Shown in pieces: positions 47,783 through 58,209 of a stretch of DNA of 64,000 nt. Origin of the DNA: Chloroflexota bacterium. GTDB taxonomy: Bacteria; Chloroflexota; Anaerolineae; Aggregatilineales; Ch27. The notes beneath the pieces were generated by a model, which was given only the letters and a program-made list of their open reading frames with translations, searched no databases and had not been told where the DNA came from. The stretch is taken from assembly GCA_019873685.1 (NCBI GenBank), contig JAIOAT010000016.1, forward strand, positions 1 to 64,000. The letters run 5' to 3'. A program made the position numbers and the translations under genes. Positions within the stretch are counted from its first letter, which is position 1; every line of letters begins with the position of its first letter.

Positions 47783-49225
47783 ATGACCCGTGCCGGGGAA
47801 AAACCACCTGCCAATCGCCGCCGCACCCTGGCGCAAATCCTGTATACGCTGCGCGTCCTGGTGCTGCTGGCGGCGCTGGGCGTGGTGATCTGGGTTTACA
47901 ACGGCGACGCCTATGTGGTGCTAATGCTGGTGATCTGCGCCGTCGGGGCCTTCATCGCCGGGATCGCACCCGGCCTGGTTCCGGGCGCAGTGCGCCTGAT
48001 GATCACGCTGCCCTTCGCCCTCGGCGCGTTGATCCCGCTGTGGGGCGCGCTGGAGGCAGGACTGCACGGCGATCCCGATCTGGCTTTACACTGGCTGGGC
48101 GTGGCGGTTGCCTACGCGGTGGCCGTCCTGCTGCTGACCCGCCTCCCGGCGCGGATGCGTGGCCCGTTCCTGCCCTGGCTGCCGGAAGGCGCGCTCCACC
48201 AACCTGCCCGCGAAGCGCGCAGCAGCACAAGCAGCCGCAGTCCGGATTACGGCAAGACCAGCAGTTACAGCGCCTCCGCTGGCTATAGCCGGGAAAGCAG
48301 CAGCCGTTCAACCGACTACGGGCGCGAACCAGCCTATGGCTCTGCTTATGGCTCTGGTTCTTCCCGGCAGAACAAGCCCGCCGAAAACGAGAAGAAAGGC
48401 GGCCTGTTCGGGCGGCGGGAGAAGGCCACGCCGGAGCCAAAAGCCGCGCCGCGACCGGCCACGCCCTACGGGCGGGAAGCGACTCCCGTCGAGCGCGAGA
48501 AGAAGGGCGGCCTGTTCGGACGGCGGGAGAAGACCGCGCCGGAGCCGAAAGCCGCGCCGCGACCGGCCACGCCCTACGGGCGGGAAGCGACCCCTGTCGA
48601 GGGGGAGAAGAAAGGCGGCCTGTTCGGGCGGCGGGAGAAGACCGCGCCGGAGCCGAAAGCCGCGCCACGACCGGCCACGCCCTACGGGCGGGAAGCGACC
48701 CCTGCCGAGGGGGAGAAGAAGGGCGGCCTGTTCGGGCGGCGGGAGAAGGCCACGCCGGAACCGAAAGCCGCGCCACGACCGGCCACGCCCTACGGGCGGG
48801 AAGCGATCCCTGCCGAGGGGGAGAAGAAGGGCGGGCTGTTCGGACGGCGGGAGAAGACCGCTCCAGAACCGAAGGCCCCGCCGCAATCCATACCGCCGCA
48901 TAAACGCGATGTGACCGGCCCGTTCACGCCCCCGCCGGAGCGAGCCACCGGGCCGTTCTACAGCTACGCGACGCCGGACGAGGACGCCGAGGAAGCCGGG
49001 ATCGGCGCTTTCAGCTTCGACGCGGAGAACGAAGACGACGCTTTGCTGAGGATGTACGGTTACGGCAAGAAGGTCAGCCGCAGCGAGCTATTCTCCGAAG
49101 ACGAAGAAGCGCTGTTGCGGCGCTCCATGGACGACGAAGACGCCCTCAGCGAAAAAGACCGGGCCACCCGCGAACTGGTAGAGCGCATCCGCGCCCGCTG
49201 GAAGGATCAGTCCTCGCCACGTTGA
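47783..49225 (+). CDS. Membrane protein with cytoplasmic disordered tandem-repeat region
   Basis: 4 N-terminal TMs; five copies of 36-aa EKKGGLFGRREKxxPEPKAAPRPATPYGREAxPxE. Confidence 0.75.
   Translation: MTRAGEKPPANRRRTLAQILYTLRVLVLLAALGVVIWVYNGDAYVVLMLVICAVGAFIAGIAPGLVPGAVRLMITLPFALGALIPLWGALEAGLHGDPDLALHWLGVAVAYAVAVLLLTRLPARMRGPFLPWLPEGALHQPAREARSSTSSRSPDYGKTSSYSASAGYSRESSSRSTDYGREPAYGSAYGSGSSRQNKPAENEKKGGLFGRREKATPEPKAAPRPATPYGREATPVEREKKGGLFGRREKTAPEPKAAPRPATPYGREATPVEGEKKGGLFGRREKTAPEPKAAPRPATPYGREATPAEGEKKGGLFGRREKATPEPKAAPRPATPYGREAIPAEGEKKGGLFGRREKTAPEPKAPPQSIPPHKRDVTGPFTPPPERATGPFYSYATPDEDAEEAGIGAFSFDAENEDDALLRMYGYGKKVSRSELFSEDEEALLRRSMDDEDALSEKDRATRELVERIRARWKDQSSPR
48389..48890 (+). 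repeat. 108-bp tandem repeat, about 4.7 copies
   Basis: gagaagaargghggsctgttcgg recurs with 108-nt period (48389, 48497, ...). Confidence 0.9.
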
Positions 49226-49389
49226 GGTCATAGTCAGCGATATGGCAGGATCGCCTGGCTGAGAACAGCCGGGTAATTCCCTTTTCCTCAGCTTCCGCCA
49301 CAAATCATCCGTGGAACAGAATGGTAGTACGATAGCATCAAGACCCATGGCGCAGTGAAGCGTTCGGGGACGACATTTGAGGGGGGAGC

Positions 49390-50913
49390 ATGAGCATCTA
49401 TCGTTCGCTTTTGCAGGCGGTGATTGGATGCACGATCCAGCCATTCGGTCTGGCTGTACAGATGGTACAAACCTCCAGCGACGCCCCCGACACCACGCTT
49501 CTCGCAGAGATCGACCGCTACCTCCAACAGCAACTGAATCGCCTGAAGGTCCCCGGCGCAGCGCTCGTCATCGTCGAAGGTGAGCGGATCGTCCACCTGC
49601 GTGGCTTCGGCCGGGCCTTCCCGGATGGTGGGGCACCCACGCCGCAGACGCCTTTCAGCATTGGCTCCATCACCAAATCGTTCACAGCACTGGCGGTTAT
49701 GCAGCTCGTTGAAGCCGGGAAGATCGTTCTGGATGATCCGGTTCGGCGCTACCTGCCCTGGTTCCAGGTAGCGGATCCCGGGGCCTCCACCCGGATGACA
49801 GTACGCCAGCTGCTGAACCAGACCAGTGGCCTGCCCCTGTTTCGTAGCTGGCAACTCCTGGCAGATTTCGATGATCGTCCTGATGCCGCCGAAAGGCAGG
49901 CACGTGCGCTGGCAACACTTGCGCTCAAGCGCGCGCCCGGTGAGGCATTCGAGTACAGCAACCTGAACTACATCCTGCTGGGGTTAATTATCGAGGCCGC
50001 CAGCGGTGAACCGTACCCGGACTATATCCAGCGCCACATCTTCACCCCTCTAGAAATGCGCCACAGCTACACGTCAAAGGCGGCGGCAAGCCTGGACGGG
50101 ATGGCGGTGGGCCATCAGCTCTGGTTTGGCTTCCCCGTTCCTGCCCCAGATTTGCCGATGCCGCGTGGTTCAATGGCGGCTGGTATGCTCATTTGCAGCG
50201 CGGAGGATATGGGCCATTACCTGATCGTGCTGCTGAATGAGGGGCGTTACGGCGAAGCGCAAATTCTTTCGCCTGAAGGTGTGGCCGAGTTGCATCGCCC
50301 GATGGTGGAAGCCAGCACCTGGGGTGATTCAGCAGAGCAGTACGGGATGGGCTGGTACATCGAGGAGCAGGACCAGACCAGGGTCATTTCACACAGTGGC
50401 ATGATGCCTGACTTTTACACCTTTGTGGCACTGCTACCGGAACAAAAGAAAGGCATAGCACTGCTCATCAATGCCAACCATTTTATGGGGCAGATGATGT
50501 TCGGAGAGCTTGGCGCAGGCATGGTCGCGCGGCTTGCTGGCAAGCCGCCCCCTGCGTTGTGGTTTGGCGTCATCCCCTGGTTGTTACGTAGTCTTCTGCT
50601 GATCCCGGCACTCCAGATCGCTGGCGTTGCCACGACACTGTGGCGGTTGCGGCAGTGGCGCCAGTCTCCTGTACGCCGCCCCAACGGTCGGCAACTATGG
50701 GGACGGCACATTTTGCTCCCGCTGATCTTCAATGGGGCGACAGCACTCACCCTGACCCCTATCCTAGGCAGGATGCGTGGCTTCCTGATGCTTTTCATGC
50801 CCGATGTTTTCTGGACCACCCTGATCTGCGGCGGCTTTGCTCTGCTCTGGGGCTTTCTGCGCACCGGCCTGATCCTGCGGGTGCTCCACCGATCCCAAGA
50901 GAGCGAGCCATAA
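49390..50913 (+). CDS. Serine hydrolase, beta-lactamase class C-like family with C-terminal TMs
   Basis: FSIGSITKSFTALAVMQLVE (SxxK), YSNLNYILLGLIIE (YxN), SHSGMMPDF. Confidence 0.93.
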   Translation: MSIYRSLLQAVIGCTIQPFGLAVQMVQTSSDAPDTTLLAEIDRYLQQQLNRLKVPGAALVIVEGERIVHLRGFGRAFPDGGAPTPQTPFSIGSITKSFTALAVMQLVEAGKIVLDDPVRRYLPWFQVADPGASTRMTVRQLLNQTSGLPLFRSWQLLADFDDRPDAAERQARALATLALKRAPGEAFEYSNLNYILLGLIIEAASGEPYPDYIQRHIFTPLEMRHSYTSKAAASLDGMAVGHQLWFGFPVPAPDLPMPRGSMAAGMLICSAEDMGHYLIVLLNEGRYGEAQILSPEGVAELHRPMVEASTWGDSAEQYGMGWYIEEQDQTRVISHSGMMPDFYTFVALLPEQKKGIALLINANHFMGQMMFGELGAGMVARLAGKPPPALWFGVIPWLLRSLLLIPALQIAGVATTLWRLRQWRQSPVRRPNGRQLWGRHILLPLIFNGATALTLTPILGRMRGFLMLFMPDVFWTTLICGGFALLWGFLRTGLILRVLHRSQESEP

Positions 50914-50993
50914 ATCCCGGGCAAATTCAGGACAAGAGGCGCTGCCAGTGGCGGACTGAGCTTGGCATCAAGAATCCAACCCTCGCCCCGCGC

Positions 50994-53048
50994 TCAACCT
51001 CGCGCTTTTGGCGTAGGCGGCGGCGTGGCTGTGGGTAGCGCGGTGGGCGTCGGCGTGGGGATCGCCGACGGGCTGGCGGTGACGCTGGGCGACGGTGACG
51101 GCGAGGCTGTATCGGTCGGCACAGGGGTTGGTGGGGCGGGATCAACACGCAGGAGCATCGGGTCCAGATTCAGGCATTGCAGCGCGGCGGCGGCCAGCCA
51201 CACGCGCTGATCGTCATTGGCAAAGACGCGCAACCATTGCCCGCTGCCGTCGCGCATGTCAGGCACGATCATCTGCCCGGCGCTGGCCATGCCCAGCAGG
51301 GTATGCAGGGTGCTCGGCCCGGCCCGGACGGCGGTATTATCCTCCACCACGGCGCAGACCGGGTCTTCCACCGGCAGGGTGAGCGCCTGCTCGGCCACCT
51401 GCCCGGCGCCACCCAGCGCCCGCAGAGTGATCGTCAACGGGGCCAGCCCTTCCAGCCGTACCTGGCGCGAATCCGCCGGGCCATAGACGGCGCTGACATC
51501 ATCACCCGGCAGGCCCAGCAATTGCACCTGTACCCCGCCCGGCACTTCCCAGCTTAACACCACCGGCTGGGTCACATAGCGCACCAGCTTCGCCGGCTGG
51601 GCGCTGAAACTGGCGATCCGCAGCCGTTCGTGCACCTGCACCTGAACACTCTCGCGGGCTACCGCCTGGCCGTTGACGGCGACCAGCGCCACCTCGTGTG
51701 GGCCGGGAACGGTCAGGTCAAAGGTCACGCCGCTGTCCGCTGCGCTGATAGCCTCGCCCCGACGCACACCATCCACTTCCAGGTACAGGGCCGCTGCATC
51801 CCGGACTTCCCAGCTCAGCGTCAGCGGATCGCCAGCGACGATCTCCGGCGCGGAGAGCGCCAGGCGGATGATCTGGGGCGGCGGAGGCGGCGCCAGCAGC
51901 AGCGCCAGAAGCGTGATCACCGCCAGCAGGGCGGTCAGCGCCCCGCCGACCGCTACACCCAGCCGCCAGCCGGTCAGCGCCGGGGTAGCCACTACACGGG
52001 CGGGCAACGGGGCAACGAACCCTGAAGCGTCATGGGCGCGGGCCATCACCACAAAGGGGAGTTCGCGCGGGCTGCCCAGCAATGGCGATCGGCGCACTTC
52101 CACGCGGGCGTGGACGGTCTGGCGCTGGCCCGGCCCCAGGCGGATGGTCGCCGGGGTGAACGTGAAGCGCAGCGCATTGCGTACGTCCTGACCGGCAAAA
52201 CTCAGGTCCAGGGAGGCGTTGCCCTGATTGTGGACGAAGATCGGCAGCAGCTGCCCGGCGGCGATCCGGTTGCGGCCCAGGTCAATACCAAAGCCGCTAT
52301 AGGGCAACACATGCAGGGTGATCCGCGCGTCAACCGTCTGGGTGGGGCGCGATTTGCTGCGCACCTGCACGGTGAAGGTGTAGTCGCCCGGCGCGGTATC
52401 GGGGCGGCGCAGCGGCTTGAAGCTCAGCATCAGGTGGGCTTCCTGCCCCGGTTCCAGCGCCGCTTCCACCCGCTCCAGGCGCACCCAGTCCCGCGGAACG
52501 CCGTCGATTTCGATGAAGTAGCGATCCGGCTCATCGCCCAGGTTGTGGATGACCAGCTTGCCCTGGACAAACACCCCCGGCGTGACCGGCTGATCGAGGC
52601 CGATCAGCTCCACCTCAAACGTGGGCACCTGGTAGGCGATGCGCTGGGTGGTTTCGTCCACCAGCACATCGGCCTGGGTGGGATCAACGGTGTAAAAGAT
52701 CAGGCGCAGTTCGCCGATCTGGATTTCCTCGCCGCTCTGCAGGATGTAGGGTTCATTGGGGGGCAGGCGCTGGCCGTTGATGTATGTGCCGTTGATCGAG
52801 CCGAGGTCCTGCAGGAAGACCTCGCCATTGCGCAGGCTGATGGTGGCATGGTAACGGGAAACCGCCGCGGCTTCCAGCGTGAGGTCATTGCCGGGCGACC
52901 GACCGATGGCCACGGTGGGCTTGCTCAGTTCGTAGCTTTCCATCGGCCCATCGGGCCAGTACACATCCAGCCGACCGTAAATCATGCCGCCTGCTCCTGC
53001 CCAGCGCTCATGGGGGTGTATTGTAGCCAGCCTGCAGGGCGGCGGCAA
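50994..53048 (-). CDS. FHA-domain protein with TM segment and SH3-like C-terminal region
   Basis: VAIGRSPGNDLTLEAAAVSRYHATISLRNGEVFLQDLGSINGTYING; Pro/Thr/Ser-rich tail. Confidence 0.9.
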   Translation of the reverse strand: MPPPCRLATIHPHERWAGAGGMIYGRLDVYWPDGPMESYELSKPTVAIGRSPGNDLTLEAAAVSRYHATISLRNGEVFLQDLGSINGTYINGQRLPPNEPYILQSGEEIQIGELRLIFYTVDPTQADVLVDETTQRIAYQVPTFEVELIGLDQPVTPGVFVQGKLVIHNLGDEPDRYFIEIDGVPRDWVRLERVEAALEPGQEAHLMLSFKPLRRPDTAPGDYTFTVQVRSKSRPTQTVDARITLHVLPYSGFGIDLGRNRIAAGQLLPIFVHNQGNASLDLSFAGQDVRNALRFTFTPATIRLGPGQRQTVHARVEVRRSPLLGSPRELPFVVMARAHDASGFVAPLPARVVATPALTGWRLGVAVGGALTALLAVITLLALLLAPPPPPQIIRLALSAPEIVAGDPLTLSWEVRDAAALYLEVDGVRRGEAISAADSGVTFDLTVPGPHEVALVAVNGQAVARESVQVQVHERLRIASFSAQPAKLVRYVTQPVVLSWEVPGGVQVQLLGLPGDDVSAVYGPADSRQVRLEGLAPLTITLRALGGAGQVAEQALTLPVEDPVCAVVEDNTAVRAGPSTLHTLLGMASAGQMIVPDMRDGSGQWLRVFANDDQRVWLAAAALQCLNLDPMLLRVDPAPPTPVPTDTASPSPSPSVTASPSAIPTPTPTALPTATPPPTPKARG

Positions 53049-53100
53049 TTGCGCCGGGCGGCGCGATCCTGACGATTAATCGGCGCAGGCGCGATCCGGC

Positions 53101-53838
53101 TCAGTACCACCCCCCGCGCCCCTGCCGGGCGTCATAGCGCTGGTAAAGCATTTCGTGCCGCTCATGGTGCGGCGGCTGAGGCACGGCCAGCATGAACAGC
53201 CACATCAGCACCACCCCGGCTACAAAACCGCCAATGTGGGCGAAGAAAGCCACACCGCCGCCCATCAGGCTGCCCAGCGAAGCGAAGCCTTCCAGCACCT
53301 GGAGCACAAACCAGAAGCCCAGCACCCACAGCGCTGAAAGATCGGCCATCCGGGCAAAGTAGCCGAAGAAGATCAAACCGCGCACACGCACCCGGGGGAA
53401 CAGCACCAGGTAGCCGCCCAGCACGCCGGCGATGGCTCCACTGGCTCCCAGCATGGGGATGTCCGACACCGGATCGATGGCGATCTGGGCGAAGGTGGCG
53501 GCAAAGCCACAGGCAAAGTAGAAGAGCAGGTACAGCGGGATGCCCATGCGATCTTCCAGATTATCGCCGAAGATCCACAGGTAGAGCATGTTACCGGCCA
53601 GGTGAGCGATGCTGCCGTGCATGAACATCGCCCGCACGATGTCGAGCAGCGACTCCGGCGTGATCCCCGCCCGCGTGATCGTCAGCGGCACGACTGCCCA
53701 GTCCACCGCCAGCGCATAGGACTCGCGCATGGAAAGGCCGGCCTGAAACAGGAAGTACACCAGGATGTTGATCGCGATCAGCGTGAAGTTAGCGATGGGA
53801 ACACGCTGGGTCGGGTTAAGGTCTCGCAGAGGAAGCAT
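53101..53838 (-). CDS. Rhomboid family intramembrane serine protease
   Basis: GNMLYLWIFGDNLEDRMG, MLGASGAIAGVLGGYLVLFPRVRV, FFAHIGGFVAGVVL. Confidence 0.95.
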   Translation of the reverse strand: MLPLRDLNPTQRVPIANFTLIAINILVYFLFQAGLSMRESYALAVDWAVVPLTITRAGITPESLLDIVRAMFMHGSIAHLAGNMLYLWIFGDNLEDRMGIPLYLLFYFACGFAATFAQIAIDPVSDIPMLGASGAIAGVLGGYLVLFPRVRVRGLIFFGYFARMADLSALWVLGFWFVLQVLEGFASLGSLMGGGVAFFAHIGGFVAGVVLMWLFMLAVPQPPHHERHEMLYQRYDARQGRGGWY

Positions 53839-53923
53839 AGGCTACTCACCTGGCTGGAAGTTTGCGCTGCAGTGGAGTATAGGCCGTTGGGACTGGCCTG
53901 ACAACCGCGCCCGGCGAACAGGG

Positions 53924-53996
53924 GCGAGGCAGGCGACTGGGGGCGAGTGACGGGAGGCCAGGACGCTAAGAGGCCAGGAATCCCGGTGGCCGGGAA
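53924..53996 (-). repeat. Intergenic array, C-rich strand is minus (sense to rhomboid gene)
   Basis: ggcgaggcaggcgactgggggcgagtgacgggaggccaggacgctaagaggccaggaatcccggtggccgggaag. Confidence 0.65.
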
Positions 53997-54153
53997 GCCA
54001 TCCCCCCGCTTATTCCCGATTCCGCCGGTCTTCTTCGCTTACTGACACGCCCAAAATATTGCGTTCCGGCGGGGCTGTCGGATACAATCCTCCGCCAGAC
54101 CTTTTGCTCCCCGTAACCCGGTAATCTGATCACCAAAAGAGGAAGCGCACGGC

Positions 54154-54555
54154 ATGGAACTCTTCGACATGACTGTCACCTTCCCCGGCGAATCGCGCGT
54201 CGACGCCGAGATTCACGATGTGCTTATCCCCACCGGGGGCGAGGGCGAGCCTTCCCCTTTCGATCTTTTCCTGGCCGGGATTGGCACGTGCTCCGGGATC
54301 AAGGTGCTGGCCTTTTGCCAGGAACGGGGCATCCCTACCGCGGGTCTGTACATCACCCAGCGGATGCACTACAACCGGGAAACTAACCGCATCGAGAAGA
54401 TCGAGATGCAAATTCATCTGCCGGAGGGCTTCCCCGCCCAGTATCATGAGGCGGTGGTGCGTGCGGCCAACACCTGCGGGGTCAAGAAGCACATCCTGAA
54501 CCCGCCGGAGTTCGAGACCTATGTGATGGTGCCGCAAACGGCCCAATCGGAATAA
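54154..54555 (+). CDS. OsmC family protein
   Basis: SPFDLFLAGIGTCSGIKVLAFCQERGI. Confidence 0.9.
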   Translation: MELFDMTVTFPGESRVDAEIHDVLIPTGGEGEPSPFDLFLAGIGTCSGIKVLAFCQERGIPTAGLYITQRMHYNRETNRIEKIEMQIHLPEGFPAQYHEAVVRAANTCGVKKHILNPPEFETYVMVPQTAQSE

Positions 54556-54570
54556 GCGAGGCGGTCACCC

Positions 54571-55539
54571 ATGACTCGCTATATCATCCGCCGCCTGATC
54601 CAGGCTGTGCCCCTGCTGATCGCTATCTCGGTCATTGTGTTCGCCATCGTGGAGATCGCGCCGGGCGATCCTGCGCAGATGTATGTCGACCCGGAAAAGG
54701 GCGCCGATCCGGAGTACATCGCCCAGGTGCGCCGCAGCCTGGGGCTGGATCAGCCGGTTTACGTGCGTTATGTCTCCTGGCTGGCCAAGACCCTTCAGGG
54801 GGACTTTGGTTTTTCCTTCCGCACCCGCCGCCCGGTGGCCCTGGAGATCGGCGACCGCCTGCCCAATACCCTGTTGCTGGGCGGCGTGGCCCTGGTGATG
54901 TCCATTCTGATCGCGGTACCCATCGGCATCATCTCGGCGCTCAAACGCTACACCCTGATCGATTACATTCTGAGCACCCTGGCGCTGGTGGGCATCTCAG
55001 TGCCCGTCTTCTGGGTGGCGCTGGTGTTGCTGCAGGTCTTCGCCATTCACCTCAACTGGCTGCCCGGCGTGGGGATGCGCTCAGTGCGCGTGCAGTATGA
55101 AGGCTTTGAAGCCACGTTGGATGTCATCCGCCACATGATCCTCCCGGCGACTGTCCTGAGCCTGGCCCAGACGGCGAGCTGGTCGCGCTACCAGCGTTCG
55201 TCCCTGCTGGAGGTGCTGGGGCAGGATTACATCCGTACGGCGCGAGCCAAAGGCGCACGGGAGCGGCGCGTGATCGGGCTGCACGCCCTGCGCAACGCCC
55301 TGATCCCGATGGTGACGCTGATCGGCCTCTCGGTGCCGTCGATCGTGACCGGCGCCTTCATCACGGAGACGATCTTCGGCTGGCCGGGGATGGGCCGCCT
55401 GGGGGTCGAATCGATCAACGGGCGCGATTACCCGATCATCATGGCTGTAACGATGCTTTCCGCGGTATTGATTGTCGTGGGCAACCTGCTGGCCGATATT
55501 GCTTATGCCTGGGTTGACCCGAGGATTCGCTATGACTGA
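54571..55539 (+). CDS. ABC transporter permease (DppB-like)
   Basis: MTRYIIRRLIQAVPLLIAISVIVFAIVEIAPGDPAQ; binding-protein-dependent EAA region. Confidence 0.95.
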   Translation: MTRYIIRRLIQAVPLLIAISVIVFAIVEIAPGDPAQMYVDPEKGADPEYIAQVRRSLGLDQPVYVRYVSWLAKTLQGDFGFSFRTRRPVALEIGDRLPNTLLLGGVALVMSILIAVPIGIISALKRYTLIDYILSTLALVGISVPVFWVALVLLQVFAIHLNWLPGVGMRSVRVQYEGFEATLDVIRHMILPATVLSLAQTASWSRYQRSSLLEVLGQDYIRTARAKGARERRVIGLHALRNALIPMVTLIGLSVPSIVTGAFITETIFGWPGMGRLGVESINGRDYPIIMAVTMLSAVLIVVGNLLADIAYAWVDPRIRYD

Positions 55540-56425
55540 GACGACTTTGCCCCTTGCTCTGGAAGCGACCCGCCCCACGCCGCAGTGGAAACTGATCTGG
55601 CGGCAGTTCCGCAAGCACCGCCTGGCCCTGATCAGCGCCGTGTTGCTGCTGCTGATGGGGGTGATGGCGATCTTCACCGATCAGCTCACCCCTTACGATC
55701 CCAACGCCAACAACACGGCCTATGCGCGGGGCCGCCCTCAGCCACCCTCGGCAGAGTACGTCTTTGGTACGGACAACTACGGTCGGGACTACCTCTCGCG
55801 GGCGATGGTCGGAGCGCGTGTCTCCCTGTTTGTGGGCATCACGGCGGTAATTTTCCAGATCAGCATCGGCGTGACCATCGGCGCGACGGCGGGCTACTTT
55901 GGCGGCTGGGTGGACAACCTGCTGATGCGCATCACCGATATCTTCCTGTCCATCCCCGGCTTCTTCCTGCTATTGATCATCTCCGGCGTGTTCGGTGGGA
56001 CGCTGCTCACGCTGATCTTCCTGATCGGCGCCCTGAACTGGATGACCGTGGCGCGCCTGGTACGGGCGGAATTCCTTTCCCTCAAGGGGCGCGAATTTAT
56101 CGAGGCGGCGCGCTGTATCGGCGTGCCGGGCTGGCGGCTGGTGACTCGCCATCTGCTGCCCAACGCTCTGGCCCCGATCATCGTGGCCGCGACGCTCTCC
56201 GTGCCGTATGCCATCCTGACCGAGTCGGCGCTGAGCTTCCTGGGGCTGGGCGTACCGCCGCCCCACGCCAGCCTGGGTAAAATGCTGGAAGAAGCCCAGC
56301 AATGGCTGCGGACAGCATGGTGGATGTGGGTCGTGCCGGGTGCGATCATCTCGGTGATTGTGCTGTCGTTCAATTTTGTTGGGGATGGGCTGCGCGACGC
56401 ATTCGACCCGCAGTTGCGGCGTTGA
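55532..56425 (+). CDS. ABC transporter permease (DppC-like)
   Basis: Overlaps upstream gene; YVFGTDNYGRDYLSRAMVGARVSL, FIEAARCIGVPGWRLVTRHLLPN. Confidence 0.95.
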   Translation: MTETTLPLALEATRPTPQWKLIWRQFRKHRLALISAVLLLLMGVMAIFTDQLTPYDPNANNTAYARGRPQPPSAEYVFGTDNYGRDYLSRAMVGARVSLFVGITAVIFQISIGVTIGATAGYFGGWVDNLLMRITDIFLSIPGFFLLLIISGVFGGTLLTLIFLIGALNWMTVARLVRAEFLSLKGREFIEAARCIGVPGWRLVTRHLLPNALAPIIVAATLSVPYAILTESALSFLGLGVPPPHASLGKMLEEAQQWLRTAWWMWVVPGAIISVIVLSFNFVGDGLRDAFDPQLRR

Positions 56426-56520
56426 GCCGGGCGCGCAGATAGGCTGGCTGCGGCGCTTCCGCCGGGCCGGTAACAAAACATCTTGTCCGTGTGCATCGTA
56501 TCAGGAGGATGAAAGAGGCT

Positions 56521-58134
56521 ATGCGCAAGACATTGTTGAGCCTGCTGCTGGTAGTGGGGCTACTGCTGCCGGTGATGGCTGTCAACGCCCAGGGCGGCGA
56601 AGACTTCGTATGCCCGAACAAGGGCGGCACGATGGTCGTCTCCTATGGCGGCGACCCGCGCACCCTGAGCGGTCTGTATGCCAACGACGGCAACAGCCTG
56701 TTCGTGGTCACCTTCATGGCCGAGCCGCTCATCCTGGGTGGCGAGAACTGGGGCGATAAGATCGAACCGGCCCTTGCTGAATCCTGGGAAATCTCGGAAG
56801 ACGGGCTGGAGTACACCTTCCACCTGCGTCAGGGCGTCAAGTGGCACGACGGCGAACCCTTCACGGCGGAAGATGTGCTGTTCACCTACCAGGCCGTGCA
56901 GCTTGAGGAAAACGCCATTGACTGGCGCCCCAACCTGATGCAGGGCGATCAGCCGATGCAGTTCGAGGTGGTGGACGATTACACCTTCAAGGTCATCCTC
57001 AACGAACCTGACGCCGCCGTGTTGACCTCCCTGGCGATCCCGATCGTGCCCAAGCACGCTTTCGAGAGCCTGAACATGGTCGACGCGCCGTACAACACCA
57101 ACCCGATCGCTACCGGCCCCTTCAAGTTCGTGGAATGGAAGACCGGCGAGAGCATCACGCTGGACGCCAACCCCGATTACTGGCGCGGCGCGCCGTGCCT
57201 GGACCGCATCGTGGTGCGCTTCATCGAAGGCGCGACCAACACGGCTAACGCCCTGCTGGCTGGCGAGGTGGACTTCGCCCGTGTGGATGGCGCGGATGTT
57301 ACCCCCTTCCAGGACAACCCCGACTTCGTGCTGCAGACCGCCCCGCGTGACCTGATGCGTTACGTCGGCTTCAACGTCCGCAGCCCCAACTTCAGCGATC
57401 CGGCGGTCCGCCGCGCCCTGGCTGTTGGTCTGGATCGCCAGGCGATCATCGATGTGGCCGCGGGCGGCTATGGTATGCTGGCGGATTCGCTCTTCAACCG
57501 CGCCGTCTTCATGTACGAGGAAGGCCGCAACGAGCAGTATCCGTACGATCCGGAACTGGCCAAGCAGATGCTGGCCGAGGCCGGCTGGACGGATACCGAT
57601 GGCGACGGCATCCTGGACAAGGACGGCCAGCCGATGCATATGCGCCTGGCCTATATGGGCACCTGGTCGCTGATGCAGGCGATTGCCCCGGTCATCTATG
57701 ACAACTGGCGCGCCCTGGGCGTGGATGTCGAGCTGGCTCCGCTGGATGAGGCCAAGGCCTACGAGGAAATCTACGAGAATACCAGCACGGAAAAGCCCTA
57801 CGACGCCACAATCGGCGGCTGGGGTCTCTTTGGCCCGGAGCCGGATCACTACCGCAACTATCTGGCTAACCCGACCGGCTTCTTCGCCTTCAACAACCAG
57901 CAGATCATCGACCTGTTCAACCAGGGCCGCAAGGTGACCGACCCGCAGGCACGCTATGACCTGTACGCCGAGATCGATCGCCTGCTGTGGGAAGACCTGC
58001 CGATGATCCCGCTTTACCAGGCTGTCGGCGCCTGGGCTTACCGCAGCGACCTGAATATCGATGCGGCGGAGCTGAACGGCACCTTCCTGACCGGCCTCAA
58101 GTACCCTGGCCGCGTCTACTTCGAGGCGCAGTAG
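56521..58134 (+). CDS. ABC transporter substrate-binding protein (family 5, peptide-type)
   Basis: Signal peptide; LEYTFHLRQGVKWHDGEPFTAEDVLFTYQ. Confidence 0.95.
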   Translation: MRKTLLSLLLVVGLLLPVMAVNAQGGEDFVCPNKGGTMVVSYGGDPRTLSGLYANDGNSLFVVTFMAEPLILGGENWGDKIEPALAESWEISEDGLEYTFHLRQGVKWHDGEPFTAEDVLFTYQAVQLEENAIDWRPNLMQGDQPMQFEVVDDYTFKVILNEPDAAVLTSLAIPIVPKHAFESLNMVDAPYNTNPIATGPFKFVEWKTGESITLDANPDYWRGAPCLDRIVVRFIEGATNTANALLAGEVDFARVDGADVTPFQDNPDFVLQTAPRDLMRYVGFNVRSPNFSDPAVRRALAVGLDRQAIIDVAAGGYGMLADSLFNRAVFMYEEGRNEQYPYDPELAKQMLAEAGWTDTDGDGILDKDGQPMHMRLAYMGTWSLMQAIAPVIYDNWRALGVDVELAPLDEAKAYEEIYENTSTEKPYDATIGGWGLFGPEPDHYRNYLANPTGFFAFNNQQIIDLFNQGRKVTDPQARYDLYAEIDRLLWEDLPMIPLYQAVGAWAYRSDLNIDAAELNGTFLTGLKYPGRVYFEAQ

Positions 58135-58180
58135 CCCACTGCAACGGCGCTGACGCGCCGGATGAGCTATAGACCCACAG

Positions 58181-58209
58181 GGGGCACATCCTTTCGGATG
58201 TGCCCCTTT
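58181..58209 (+). terminator. Intrinsic terminator after ABC transporter operon
   Basis: ggggcacatcc-tttc-ggatgtgcccc perfect 11-bp stem followed by ttt. Confidence 0.85.

Noticed and set aside
48389-48890. CRISPR-like regular spacing of repeats
   Set aside because: Contiguous 108-bp in-frame coding repeats without unique spacers; no cas genes in the window.
48003-48914. Long alternative-frame ORFs over the tandem repeats (257 aa minus, 251 aa plus, 197 aa minus)
   Set aside because: Open because the 108-bp repeat (multiple of 3) copies the same stop-free frames; the 47783-49225 frame has the TM region and start context.
54571-58134. Complete peptide ABC importer operon
   Set aside because: Only two permeases and the binding protein are present; no DppD/DppF-type ATPase adjacent, so completeness is not claimed.
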